Positions 33,218 to 44,480 of a stretch of 64,000 nucleotides of DNA are shown here, one piece after another. A program made the position numbers and the translations under genes. The stretch is from Endomychus coccineus. Taxonomy: Eukaryota > Arthropoda > Insecta > Coleoptera > Endomychidae. Under the pieces are notes generated by a model. That model ran no database searches, had not been told where the DNA came from, and saw only the letters and a program-made list of their open reading frames with translations. The first letter of the stretch is position 1. The number at the start of each line of letters is the position of its first letter. Where the stretch lies: the NCBI GenBank assembly GCA_958510875.1, contig OY294069.1, positions 164,175,111-164,239,110 of the forward strand, read 5' to 3'.

Positions 33218-33375
33218 TATATATCTATTCTGACGAATGCTAATATGCGCGCGCAGGCGCGTCAGTGACACATGTTTTCAGATACCAAAACCTACATTGG
33301 TACAAAAATTGAGCTGTACCCAAAAATTTCGATTATTTGCTCAAAGATCTCCTATAATGACTGGACTATAGACAC

Positions 33376-34225
33376 ATTCTGAGTGAAGATGAGGAAGGGG
33401 ATCTTTGATAGCTTTGTTAAACTGAGATTGTTTTGAAAGTGTGGAAAACCGAGTAAAGGATGTTTTTTAAGGATTTTGGAAATTTGATGTGTTAGATTTT
33501 CAATATATGAGATATAGGCAGTGGATAAAGCAGGGGGGGGGTTGTGGCTCAGGTTGGTTTGAATTTTTAGGTGAAGTGTATCTCTTTACGGCTTTTTGAT
33601 TATCATAATGTGAGAAATTATTTGATAATAAGACAGATGAAAGATGTTTCAATTCTGATTTCAAGGATTGGGGTTAAGATAAGTTGACAGCTCTGAAGAC
33701 CAAAGAGTTTATGACAGATTATTTTTGGGCACTGTGATGGTGGGAAAATTCATTGAGCTACCTATCGGTGTGAGTGGGTTTTCGATAAACAGAAATGTCT
33801 CAAAGTAACGTCAGTCTTTCGACTAACTAATACATCTAGGAACAGGAGTGAACCTTTCGATTGAACATCCATGGTGAAAAGGATATTGGGATGTAATGAA
33901 TTTAAATGATTGAGGAAGGGAACAAGATTTTCTTGACCATAACGCCAAATAACAAAAGTGTTGTCGACGTAACTAACTTGAGCTAACTAAGCTTAAGAAC
34001 AGATGAGTCAATAGCATCTTGTTCAAAAGTTTAAGTCATTAAGATATTAGCTATGACCAGAGAAAGTGAGGAACCCATGGCAGCTTCGAAGATCTGCTCG
34101 TTAAACTTGCCATCGTACAAAAAATATGTGGAAGATAGACAAAAATCAATTGATGGTAGTAAGTTCATTGAAATGTTTTGGCAGCTAACAGTTGAGAAAT
34201 TATGGAAAAGAAGTTTACTATTCAA
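33376..34225 (-). pseudogene. Penelope-like element: reverse transcriptase part
   Basis: From 34144 downwards: FLYDGKFNEQIFEAAMGSSL then SLVIANILMT, the Penelope RT block usually F-FNGKFY-QI-G-AMGSPLSP-LANI-M. After a short degenerated gap come YVDNTFVIWRYGQENLVPFL (YVDD to YVDN), HLNSLHPNILFTMDVQSKGS and LLFLDVLVSRK, all diagnostic for Penelope RTs. Further blocks continue in shifting frames to HSECV at 33376, where the palindromic MITE interrupts. The remainder of the same element is at 29940-30332. Stops, frameshifts and loss of one catalytic Asp show it is inactive. The 5' part upstream of 34225 is missing. Confidence 0.85.
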
Positions 34226-34780
34226 TATAATTAAATATCGTGAAAAATATGAGAAAGTGTAGGAGCTTTTAAAAAAATGGCTGGAGGAAAATCGAAACTA
34301 AATATCTTGTTGATGAAAAGTGCTGTTTTCTACCCTAATCCAGGGGTCGTGAACGTCATTTTCTAGAGGGTAGTGAATAAAATATACCCTTTTAAGTGGA
34401 AACACTTTTGTAAAATTTTTGTTTATAAAAATAACTTAATGTTATTTTTTTTGGTTTGAAGAGGCAGGATTTTTGGAACTCAAAACATACATGGCATACT
34501 ACGATCTTGTTATTGCCCCCAATTTCAGAAACTCTTATTAACGATTTCTGTTTCAAAAATCTGACTATTCCATCTTATTAGGCATCCCCTAAAATGCTTA
34601 TGTACCAATTTCTATTGAAAAATACCGTATGGTCTCTGTTCACAACCGGTTGAAATTTGGGTGAAAACATGATCATAGTAGGCCATGTGTGTTAGAATTC
34701 ATGTGTTTTTTGGGTTCAAAAAGTGGGTGTGTCCAACACACTATCCCCGTCGTTTCCTCGAAGCACATGAGATCTTTGAT
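34226..34780. other. Intron sequence, nothing recognised
   Basis: May contain the truncated 5' border of the Penelope element; no motif identified. Confidence 0.4.
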
Positions 34781-35100
34781 TCAATACACTACATTTTGAA
34801 TGATTCTCTCCGTGGGACTTTTGCCTTCCGGTAGATGGTGTTCCATAATGAGAGGTGGGGGAGGTAGGTCGTTCCGTGATGAGCTCATGAGAGCTGAAGT
34901 CTGGTAGGAAGAAGTTCGGCAGGCTTCGTGCTTGACAATAAAGGGGTGACTAGCTTGAGCTCGTCTAGTCCACCAACCTGGAATTTCTGGAGGTGAATTA
35001 CATATGAGATTTCTGATAAAAACGACCATAGAAATACCTGAAGAAAAAGGAGAAATCGCTCACCTTTCTATATTGTTCGTAGTGTACCGTGGTATCCTGT
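34781..35100 (-). pseudogene. LINE C-terminal fragment
   Basis: The minus strand at 35029-34781 reads HPFIVKHEACRTSSYQTSAL, followed by MSSSRNDLPPPPLIMEHHLP and SPTERI, resembling the last residues of Jockey/I-like RT ORFs (HP-V---RT--Y-SFFPRTS-LWN-LP). A few upstream codons in other frames (SFFFRYFYGRF) fit the SLFYR-FHG-CS block seen at 11.9 kb. It is short and frameshifted. Same orientation as the fragment at 11.5-12.2 kb. Confidence 0.6.
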
Positions 35101-35279
35101 GCACCAGGTGAATTGAAAACTTTTCAAACATCATATTCATATTCAACGACGCCAAAAAACTACAAGTAACGGAATTGGACTAATTTTGGAATATATTAAT
35201 CGATTAACAAAACAACTAAGCTCGTGCTCGAATAATGATTCAACAAAATGCCTTTTCAAGCTATTGCATATAGCTCTAG

Positions 35280-36085
35280 TCGCGGGCTTTGAGCGCGGCG
35301 ACCGAATCAAGAAAAAAAACAAAACACAAATACCGTAACGGAAATAGCTTAACGAAATATCCTGACACCCACCATTCCGCCTACCATGTAGCTCGGCCGA
35401 GCTTTAAATTGTCGAAATGTTTCGAAATGTTAACTTTGAACCTTTTGAAAAGTCGTGATAGCCCCAAACTGGGTCGAAAACTGTTTCGAATTGGTTAATT
35501 TTCGATAAATTGAATGACGTTCACGTGAGAAGCGCGTAGCTCGCGAGTAAGAAAATTGCAAATTTAAGGTACATAAAACGTCTTAACGAGCACTTCTTGC
35601 ATGCGGTTTTCGCTCCATGTCGTTAGTTTATGAACGGGGTCAACTTAATAGCATAGTCTCGGGCCCCAAAATGTCGATTAAATAGGAAAATTTAATTAAA
35701 ACAGTTTAGAGCTGTCACCTACTAGCAACTGACGTGCCACGTACGAAAGGGAATTTTCTAGATACTTAAATATACCGAAAGCGGGTAAAAGCTAGGGCCC
35801 ATATTCCAAAATACTTTATTACAATTGGCGCCGGCCGCACGGGGTTCGAAACGGCTCCAAATTAACAAAATAGAGGTAAAATTAAAAATTATAACTTACG
35901 TGCAGCGAGCTCCTGGAGGCATATGTCAAAATGTTTGCGTTCGCAGCTAATTACATAAGACGTCTGTCGTTCATGAAATTGTGTTTTTATACAATTCGAA
36001 CCTTCTAATTTCGATAGGCCACGTGAAAATCCCGGAGCCGGAAGCGTTATCGAGATCTGAACGTTGAAACTTCCGTATAAAATTG
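35280..36085 (+). repeat. Repeat family copy, inverted relative to 37830-38830
   Basis: Blocks AACTTTGAACCTTTT, GAATGACGTTCACGTGAGAA, TTAAATAGGAAAATTTAATT, ACGTGCCACGTACGAAAGGG and TTCTAATTTCGATAGGCCAC recur in the same order on the minus strand of 38345-37905. The outermost CTTTGAGCGCGG at 35288 has its complement at 38811. The region is GC-richer than its surroundings. No coding frame. Probably a non-autonomous DNA transposon. Confidence 0.7.
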
Positions 36086-36105
36086 TGTTTGCAAGTAACT
36101 GTCAC

Positions 36106-36143
36106 CATAGATAACTCTACTACCGGTAGTAGAGTTATCTATG
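36106..36143. repeat. Perfect 38-bp palindrome
   Basis: CATAGATAACTCTACTAC followed directly by its centre CCGG and the full complement GTAGTAGAGTTATCTATG; no mismatch or loop. Flanks are similar but not complementary (TGTCAC/TTGTCAC). Confidence 0.97.
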
Positions 36144-37339
36144 CTTGTCACAGAATACTCTTCATAGAGATCAAGATGATACTCTTACGTGACGCCTTTT
36201 ATGTTTCCCCTACGTGGCGTCTTTTGGTACTACACTATATGTCCAACAGTCGATAGAAAATTTGATTTTGAGGAAAAAGTTCCTATTAACATATATGCAG
36301 ACGCTTAGTTTTTGAGATACAGGGTGTTGAAACTGAAACAAAAATTTCGTTTTTTGCAAATATCTCCGGAACTGGTTATCGTACAGAAAACATCTTTTGC
36401 GAACATTTTATACTCATAGCAAGCTATGTTCTATGCGATCAATAAATTTTTTTACTCATAATTCGTGAAGATTTTGAAGGGGTAGTGGATGTTTTTCTGC
36501 CCAACTTTTTCCAGTGGCGTAGTGCTATGCAATAGCTTTACCGCGATAGTCCCCGAGTGCCACACGTTTCATTTTTTTTAAATAAATAAATGCAGTTTTG
36601 AATGTGCGCCAAAATCAAAATGGTAACATTTTTTCTACAGAAACCCCATCTCGATCCATCTTGTCCGAAAAAAAACGAAGTCGTGGTAAAGTTTGGTCTA
36701 TTTTGCCTCGACTATGTGATACACCTATCTATTTGTTAAATTGAACCGAAAGGTATCCTTCAAACAATACTGTCAAGATCATACACGGAACTTAAATAAG
36801 TAATTTCTTGAAATATTTCAAGAACAATAGGAGCACACTTCAGTCAATAAGATAAATTAGCCCAATAACTGAACCAGATTTGATTTTTCATTGAGTATCA
36901 ATACATCCCATAGAAATGATTCATCACTATTCACGAACAATGATTGGTAATAGGTGAAAGGGCAACAAATTGAATGGCATTCATTGGAGTGTTAATTGCT
37001 ATGTATAGATAATTCAGGTAACTTCGATTCAGATGAAATTTATTTAACAACGAAACGCCAGTATGTCGGATTGTGAATTTGATTTGCATGTATGTCATAT
37101 TCCCTAGTTAGGGTATTTTAATACGAACATTCCAGTCACCAGTCAAATTTAGTTATTAGACCGAAAACTTTTCTCTTGTCAGAGATATTTCGACCAATCA
37201 AATTTTGATACCTCCATATCCGAGGAACGGATTATTGAATTATATTGTATGAACACAGGGGTGGTTCGAGTTTGATGAATGAACTGTGATCAATCGTGCA
37301 CTGACTTCCCACACTTTTGTAAGCATTAGAGCTTCCGGA
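36144..37339. other. Intron sequence with a probable transposon end
   Basis: GAGATACAGGGTGTTGAAAC near 36315 resembles the end of a Tc1/mariner-superfamily element with long repeats, and the ~400 bp that follow look like its subterminal DNA. No partner end or transposase was found. The rest is featureless. Confidence 0.35.
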
Positions 37340-37660
37340 GACTACTGCGAGTCAATTGTGTGATTCTAGGAAAAAAGAAAATATATGAGAGACTCTAAGA
37401 TGTATTCTATGTTACATTGACATTTTATTTAAATAGTTGGTCTACATAATGTATTTTTCTACCTTATGAATTATACTGACACCTGTTGTCAGGTTTTCTT
37501 TTGAATTATTCACACTATAATATAACATTCTTTTATACAGACACCTAATGTCACATGAGATATAAAAATTTGCCACAGAGTGAACTCATAAAATGGGCCG
37601 TGACTTCACACATCGATGACGTCATTCGAATCTTGAAATGAGAAATTCAGATACTTGTGC
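37340..37660 (+). repeat. Dispersed repeat, copy 1 (pair with 45740-46070)
   Basis: Shared blocks in the same order: CTACTGCGAGTCAATTGTGT, TATTCTATGTTAC, ATAATGTATTT, ATTATACTGACACCTG-TGT, CGTGACTTCACACATCGATG and ACGTCATTCGAATCTTGAAA. Clearly related but with many differences. No coding frame. Confidence 0.6.
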
Positions 37661-37741
37661 AGGTTAAATATACAATAGGATAGAACTTATTCCAGCATTA
37701 ATAACACAGCCAAGTCATTACATAGGTTAATACCAGTATTT

Positions 37742-38516
37742 GCCGGAATATCAAAAATTATCTTGGTCAAGGATGGTTGTGGAATCTAAAACGTGTGTCT
37801 TACTTTACGTTCGAAATAATTATGTCATAATTAATTTGAAGTTTCTAAAAGTGCGAAATTTCGCAATTCTATACGAATATTGTAAGACTCAGAAGTCTTT
37901 AGCGCTTTGGACTCCGGGATTTTCACGTGGCCTATCGAAATTAGAAGGTTCGAATTATCTAAGAACATAATCCGCTTCGTGTATATTTTAGTCGCGAGAC
38001 AATTCCCTTTGGTACGTCGCACGCTAGACGCGCGTAGCTGAGATCTGATAATAGCTCAAACTGTTTTAATTAAATTTTCCTATTTAATGGACATTTATCG
38101 AAAAAGGAAGGGCCGTCGGGCACGGTCCGATATGAATCTAACTACATGGAGCAAAAACGGCACGCGAAAAGTCGTCGTAAAGCCGTATTAGGTACAACCA
38201 GTTTGCACTTTTCTAACTCGCGTGCTACGGGCTTCTCACGTGAACGTCATTCGATTTACAGAAAATTAACTTATTTCAAAACAGGTTTTGACCCGGATTG
38301 TGGCTACCACGACCTCTGAAAAGGTTCAAAGTTCACATAATTATTTCATAATTTGTAGTTCATTATTGTTTTACAACTGAAATAAATAGGTATGAAATTT
38401 GTAGGTTATTGATGATGTCAGTGTGACAGTGACATAATTATTTCAAACGTAAAGTAAGACACACGTTTTAGATCCCACAACCACCATTGACCAAGATAAT
38501 TTTTGATATCCCGGTA
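37742..38516. mobile_element. ~775-bp TIR element (family of 35280-36085)
   Basis: Ends are inverted copies of about 100 bp: CCGGAATATCAAAAATTATC at the left and GATAATTTTTGATATCCCGG at the right, then GTGTGTCTTACTTTACGTT on both sides. The interior (37905-38345) is the inverted homologue of the repeat at 35.4-36.1 kb. Noncoding; family unknown. Confidence 0.75.
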
Positions 38517-38928
38517 TAATATATCTTAATAACAGAATTTTTGAAATAGTTTCGTAACTCTATCATAATAAAATGGAGAAAACCTGCACAAAGAGACATA
38601 TAGCTTAAAATGCATTAAAATATAACTAATGAAAAAATTGAACAGTCACTGCATTTCACAATTTATGAATTCACTGATAGGATAAAAACAATTGGTTCTC
38701 AAGAATGATACATATTTATAACCAGAAAAACACGGTTGTTATTATGAATGACTGAAACACCATAATCCCAATTGAAAAACTGAAGTTATCAAAAAAAAAA
38801 CATTCGAAACGGAGCTACCGCGCTCAAAGACAGCTCCTATCTTACCACTTTAAAAGCATATTCAAATAAATACGGGCAATTGACGTGCTGTTGAAGTGGG
38901 AGAGGGCCCTGTGTGACCTGTCTGAAGT

Positions 38929-39780
38929 CTAACGACGGGTGAGCAGCGGGAGTGACCCCCCACAGTGATAATCGTGTATGTTTATATTGCAGCTAAGGCT
39001 ATAAGTCACCATCATTGCGAGATTCCTCATCGTCATTGATAGGGGTGGCATGCCCAGCAAAGAATTCAATGCTGCAGTGCGCTGTACTTTTCCTCGTGGA
39101 TGTAATGCCTCGAAGGAAAAGTCCTTGTATTTTGGGCTGTTACCAATTTGGTGTTTTTCCACCATACTAGGATTGCTTGACCGAGTTTTGGGATAATAAT
39201 AGCTGAGTAGATCAGCTGCTCAGGCCCCAAATCTCACTTCATACCAATTGCTCTCTTACTCTGCCAAAAGATTATTATAGCATTTTGGCCCCTGGTTTCC
39301 AGTTGTTTCTGGCAGAATAGTTTGTTGTCCAGGGTAATTCTCAGATATTTCAGCGTCTCGGAAAACTCAACTGACTTGCCCCCGATTACCCTTTTTTTCA
39401 GAGGCTCAATTTTGTACCTTCTAGAGAGGATAATAATGATAGTTTTCTACGCCTTAATGGAGTTAGTTCTCTCTATAGCATACTTATATATATATCAAGG
39501 CTTGCTGAACCAGCTCCTGCAAGGTACCCTCGTAGTTGAAGAGTATGGCGATATCATCCTCATAACCTACCGCCTCAATACCAGCACGGCTTAACGTTAA
39601 TAGTAGCTCATCCACAACTAAACTTCATAAATGGGGGAGAGTACTCCTTCCTGTGTACACCTTTCTGATACTGGACCCTTTCAGAGTATACCATGTCTCT
39701 CCGTACTCCATACTTTTGCTAATTTGTTGGGTATGTTGATACTGATGACTGTTTGTCGATACAAACTTCTAAGAACTAAA
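38929..39780 (-). pseudogene. R1-clade LINE reverse transcriptase fragment
   Basis: The minus strand from about 39660 reads STLPHL-SLVVDELLLTLSR then AGIEAVGYEDDIAILFNYEG and TLQELVQQA: the region around the RT catalytic YADD motif, with YADD changed to YEDD. Further down (39165-38929) come MVEKHQIGNSPKYKDFSFEA, LNSLLGMPPLSMTMRNLAMM and VTYSLSC, the segment between RT and RNase H. The same succession occurs in the copy at 57.6-59.3 kb. Frameshifts separate the blocks. Truncated before the RNase H domain. Confidence 0.75.
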
Positions 39781-41730
39781 AGGCACTAGAATTCATTCAT
39801 CGTTATAGAAGTCATAAGTGTCCTGCAATAGGAAAACTCTTTTGTACGTTTTCATTCCAGTATTCCAGCTCTTGCCTAATTTAGCTTCTTGATATTTTCA
39901 CTTATACATTTAATACTCATAATGATCTTGATCTTCTCTGTGTGTGAATCATCATCATAGACCACTTGATGTGAATCACGTTTATATTTTTGTTTCACAT
40001 CCTTTAGATTAGCTTAGGGTTTGATGGAAAAATTAAAATTTCGAATCATATTGTGAGTAAATGTCAATGAATAGAACGAAACAAACAAACTAAAGTTAAG
40101 AAAAGATGTAGCAGGATGAAGATAACAACAACAAGATGCTTAACAATTAAATTGGATAACAACAATTCTGATCAATCAAAATTGGAAGTCATTACTAGAA
40201 ACGATTTATGGTCAGAGCGCCTAATAGGCCAATCGCTCACGCATTGTTGGATATTTGACCCCAAGTCCAGTTCTTGTGAACGTCTGGGGATTGAGATTCT
40301 TGGATTCTCATGCGCTCTTTCATCAAACTGCAGTAATATTGTCAACCGATCGAGCAATAAAAACAGTTTTGGAAGATTTACAACACATTCTGATAATGAA
40401 TTTCATTTATTTGGAATGTTTCGGAGCTTCTGTACCTCCCCATTATAAAATGTCAACCTTCACTGACTACTTACGTCAAAACGTGAAATAGCAACATATT
40501 TTGACATATTGTTATGTTCGATCTGGAATCAATAAGAGTGTAAGCCTTCCAACCTTGTGCAGCAATACGACTATATGCCCTTTATCGTGACGATCTATTG
40601 GAATGTAGTTTTCTAAACTAGATTTAAATTCATTACTGCAAAGTTAATATTAACTTCCCAAGTTAGACCAATTCTAATTTAATTCGTCTCAATACCGAAC
40701 GCTGTCTAGATATATCTGTTGATTTGGCAAATATTGCCTCCAAAATACGCCTTTTGGATGATTCGTTTGAGCATTTCAGCGTGTAAGCATTTCCGTCAGT
40801 GTTTGATTTGACATGTCTGGGGCACAAAAGAGAATTGGATTAAATCATCAATTGGATATTGTGCAGTTCAGATTCTACTTCCGTGAACGGAAACTGGTAT
40901 TGTATACTTTACTGATTGATGTGAAGTTCCATTTCATCTTTATCTCACCACCTAAGTATACATTCGTCGATGAGGTTGTCTCTATGATGGGATTTCGGTC
41001 AAGCAAGCTAGGAAGGCATGGACTTTTCAAATATCTATAAAATGTACAGTGCCTTGCGAAAAGCTCCATCCAAAAACAATAGACTCCCTAAATTTGTTGA
41101 ATAATTTCCGGTCCAATCGGCAACATGAATTGAAATCTTAACAAGTTGTAAAACAATAGAACACTACTGAATAAAATACACAGTAGAAAGATTCCAACAT
41201 AATCTTTCATTATAAAAATAGATGAAAACTCGGCATGCTTATATTCATAATCAAAGTTTATTTTGATATTTTTGTACAGTGTATTATTCAGTGTAGTTGT
41301 CATTAGTAATACACTGAATTTTCAACAAGTAAAGACCAGTTCAATCTTGAAATTAACAAATTGTGTTATGGGAAAATGTTCTCGAAATCGCTATATCAAA
41401 CCAGAATGAGCGACAGAATAAGCTTAGAAATAAACTGTAGTCCTAGTTATATATTATTGTACCAAATATTTTGTAGTAAAACGAATGTTGAAATAGAAAT
41501 TAGCTAAAATAATTGAGGATGTGTATTCCTATTACAGTTTTGACACCAGAACCATATTTAGTAAATTTAGTTAGGATAAAATATCATGATTGAATCGAAA
41601 TTATTGGATTGCAGATACATAAAGTTATGAAATTCTTTTATTTCGTACTTAACAACGTGATAGGAAAAGTTATCCATATTGTGAAATTAAATTCTAAATA
41701 GATAGATAGACAGATAGATATATACATAGA
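39781..41730. other. Intron sequence, nothing recognised
   Basis: AT-rich. Two overlapping plus-strand frames at 40116-40491 have no recognisable homology. A GATA-type microsatellite (TAGATAGATAGACAGATAGA) lies at 41699-41722. Confidence 0.45.
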
Positions 41731-41739
41731 AAGATTACG

Positions 41740-42990
41740 CACACGGAAGGCTGTGCGCAGTCATAACCGTGGATGTTAAAAACGCCTTCATAAGCGCTGA
41801 AACTGGAAAAACTCGGACGAAGGAAGATATACGGAAGCTTAATTAGTGCGATAGCGTCCTATCTTGATGATAGGCAGATAATTCTTGTAGCAGAAAACGC
41901 TTCGAAAACCATAGAAATCTCTAGAGGAGTGCCACAAGGCTCCTTCTTGGGTTCAACCCTATGTAATATATTGTATGACGGACTTTCAAGAATAGCACTA
42001 CCCGCTGAGGTTACGCTTATAGGGTTTGCAGACGACATTGCGGTGGTAGTGGTTGCTAAACAAGAAACTATCCGGATGAATACACCAAACATTGCACCAA
42101 ACTGGCTGGAACAAAAGATGCTGGAACTAGCACCCAAAAAGGCGGAGGCTGCCCTCCTAACGACAAAAAAGAAGAATTGACCCAATTCAGTTCGAAGGGC
42201 AGGATGTGATAATATCACCAAAAAAGTTTGTGAAATATTAGGGAGTCTGGTTTGCTGAACATATAAGTCAAACTGCCATTGAAGTTGAGAAGACAGTGGG
42301 AGCTAGATCATCTAAAAGAAGATTTTTATTAAGTGTTGCCCAGTAACAAATGTTGTACCCAGCACCTGATTGGCATTCGGTGATCAAAAATCAGAAATTA
42401 GTTGCTAAGCTCACGAGAATACAAAAGAAGATGACGATAGGAATTTGCTGCGCCTACAGGACAATTTCGGCAGAAGGAGCGGGCGTAATAGCTGGAGTTC
42501 CACCAATAAAACTATTGATCCAAGTAAGGCAAGATAAATATAGTGCAGTGGATGGAATCACAGCTGGAACAAATTTGACCTCCAGTTAGCAAAATAAATA
42601 GAACAACGCCAAACATGGCAGGTAGACGCACTACCTAATACCAAATATCCAAGAATGGATTGGAAGGTTGTACGGCGGGGTCTACTATTTTTTGACACAA
42701 GCTATTTCTAGACATGGATGTTTCAGGAAATACCTATACGACCGCATGAAAGTAGAATCCGAAGAATCCCCATACTGTGAGAGACAAGATGATGCGAAAA
42801 ATACTCTCTTTGCATGTCCCAGATGGGAAAAGATTAGATGAGACTTCTACGATTCAACAGGAATACAATTTACTGCTAGGAATATGATGAGGAATATTAC
42901 GGCGTGTGAGAAAGAATTCAATCAAATGCTCATATAGGGCAATCAGAGGCATTATAGAAAGTAAAGAAATAGATTGTAGAATTTGAAAGT
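41740..42990 (+). pseudogene. R1-clade LINE: RT core to C-terminal zinc motif, decayed
   Basis: In order: VITVDVKNAFISAE (motif A, about 41765), SYLDDRQIILVAENASKTIE and ISRGVPQGSFLGSTLCNILY (motif B), LIGFADDIAVVVVAKQETI (motif C, catalytic ADD at about 42030), LELAPKKAEAALLTTKKK, then thumb pieces, and in another frame LTQAISRHGCFRKYLYDRMK with the Cys/His block CERQDDAKNTLFACPRWEK. The longest unbroken part is 41929-42180. Stops and shifts elsewhere. 5' truncated (no endonuclease) and missing most of the region between RT and the zinc motif. It abuts a minus-strand LINE at ~43010. Confidence 0.8.
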
Positions 42991-43009
42991 GCAAACCGGA
43001 GGCGAACAC

Positions 43010-43620
43010 CTAGATGATACCCAGATGGCCCCCCTCGCCGAAGTAATCCGAGATTACAAAGAGTATCGGGCCAAGTATGTTTCCTTGGGGAACCCCAGTA
43101 TGTACTTGGAATTGATCAGAGGTGGAGGTTTCACCATCTCTATTCAGCCGGACTAATTGAAAACGATTTGATAAATATGAAGCTATCCCTCTCATGCCAT
43201 ATGCATTCAGTTTATTTATGATTGACGGAATCAAACGCTTTCGTAAGGTCGTGAAATGAAGCTGAACATTGAAACTTCTCATCCAGCGTGTCAAGAATGA
43301 AGCTCCGAAGCAGTAAAAAGCATCCTGAATGAATAGGCTTTTGCTAAGACCGTATTGACTAGAAGATACAATATTATTTGATTTCAGAAATGAAGAGAAG
43401 CGAATGCAAAATGTCTTCTCGAAAATTTTGGGAAAAGCTGGCAATATAGCAATAGGTCTGTAGTTTGACAACAGTTTTCTGGTTCATCTCGTCCATGGAG
43501 GGTAGTAATACAAGCAAGTTTAAATTCATCCAGAAAATATCTCTCTTTAAGGGATTCATTTCATGCATGTGTAAGAGGATTAGCTATGTGTTTCAAGATG
43601 AAACACGGAATTCCAACAAT
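43010..43620 (-). pseudogene. Jockey-like LINE reverse transcriptase, N-terminal half
   Basis: 153-codon frame starting SNYRPIAILPAFPKIFEKTF, then RFSSFLKSNNIVSSSQYGLS, a fingers region, SYLSNRFQLVRLNRDGETST, and FQVHTGVPQGNILGPILFVI, ending shortly after. These are RT motifs 0-2 and B of Jockey/CR1-like LINEs (YRPI-LLP-FSKIFEK, SSQ-GF---ST--A, GVPQGS-LGP-LF). The catalytic YADD motif is missing because the element is cut at about 43060 next to the plus-strand R1 fragment. A few further codons of the same ORF lie at 43374-43568 in other frames. Confidence 0.85.
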
Positions 43621-44424
43621 ACCACTAGAAGATTTATGTGATATCATTGTATTTAAAATCTCATTTTTTCCAACTGGAGTAAGGAATATTGAGTTTAAGT
43701 AAACATTGATTTTATAGGTGTTTTGTCACCTTAAGTGACCATGAATGATCATCGTAGGCCAAGTTATGTATCTTCAATTGTTCTGTCTGAAGATGACTTA
43801 AAACGCCGAATCTCGAGTAACGGAAACAGTTTGAAATGAAAGTAAATATTGACATAGTAGTGTTTCATTTTCCAATATGCAGTAAAATTAGAACAAATTA
43901 GTAGAATCCAAGTAAATTAGTAATTATAGATGTGGATTCTGCATAGTAATATTGAACGTAATAATATATTCTATGTGAATCAATATCCGTTGAGGTATAG
44001 ACCGACGAAATATTGTTTTCATGGCATATTGTGGCATCTACTTCAACTTACTCACATATGTATATGCTATTCCATTGATATTGTATATTCAATTAATTGC
44101 TTATGAAAATAAACAACGAAACAAGTCGAAGCTTGGGATAGTTGGCTGTAATAGTTTCGCTTAAATTATATTGTTCCCGCTTAAGCTTTATCAACAACAG
44201 TCAACTTTTGATGTCAGTACGGTTAAATGCAGGATATAAAAATTTGTGAAGCGAACAACGGAGAATCGATTATAATGTAGGAAGCGTAGAGAAAATGGGT
44301 CATTCACAATTCACCCACCTTTTACAATAAAACTAAGTTGTATACTCTTATAGGATATTACTCATCATGTATGTGATAGCATGTTACAAAACACTATAAA
44401 TAAGAAACACGAACCCACATCTAG
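43621..44424. other. Intron sequence with a possible Penelope-type tail
   Basis: GTCTGAAGATGACTTAAAAC followed by GCCGAATCTCGAGTAACGG near 43783-43823 resembles the 3' tail seen after Penelope-like ORFs (CTGAAGATG...AAACGTCG). Nothing else recognised. Confidence 0.35.
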
Positions 44425-44480
44425 TAAAAATACTGTTAAAGTACTGAGGGCCTTTCAGCCACCAAGTAGCCATAATTAGA
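44425..44480 (+). repeat. Second copy of the 25190-25260 repeat block
   Basis: CTGTTAAAGTACTGAGGGCC then TTTCAGCCACCAAGTAGCC, matching the block at 25.2 kb with a few substitutions. Confidence 0.5.

Larger units (their letters stand above)
30333..33375. mobile_element. Palindromic MITE (arms 30333-30480 and 33218-33375) carrying nested insertions
   Basis: Arms of ~150 bp are inverted copies: TAGTCCAGTCATTATAGGAG at the left matches CTCCTATAATGACTGGACTA at the right, followed inwards by TTTTTGGGTACAGCTC, GTAGGTTTTGGTATCTGAAA and GACGCGCCTGCGCGCGCATA. The arms meet in a TATATA centre that has been opened by two elements (30481-30952 and 30959-33217). The outer border is TA/TATA and lies exactly within the GIY-YIG codons of a Penelope-like element, whose frame is restored when the insert is ignored. 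Confidence 0.85.

Noticed and set aside
40116..40491. Overlapping 110- and 78-codon frames on the plus strand, plus one antisense
   Set aside because: Three frames on both strands open over the same bases without family resemblance; most likely chance.
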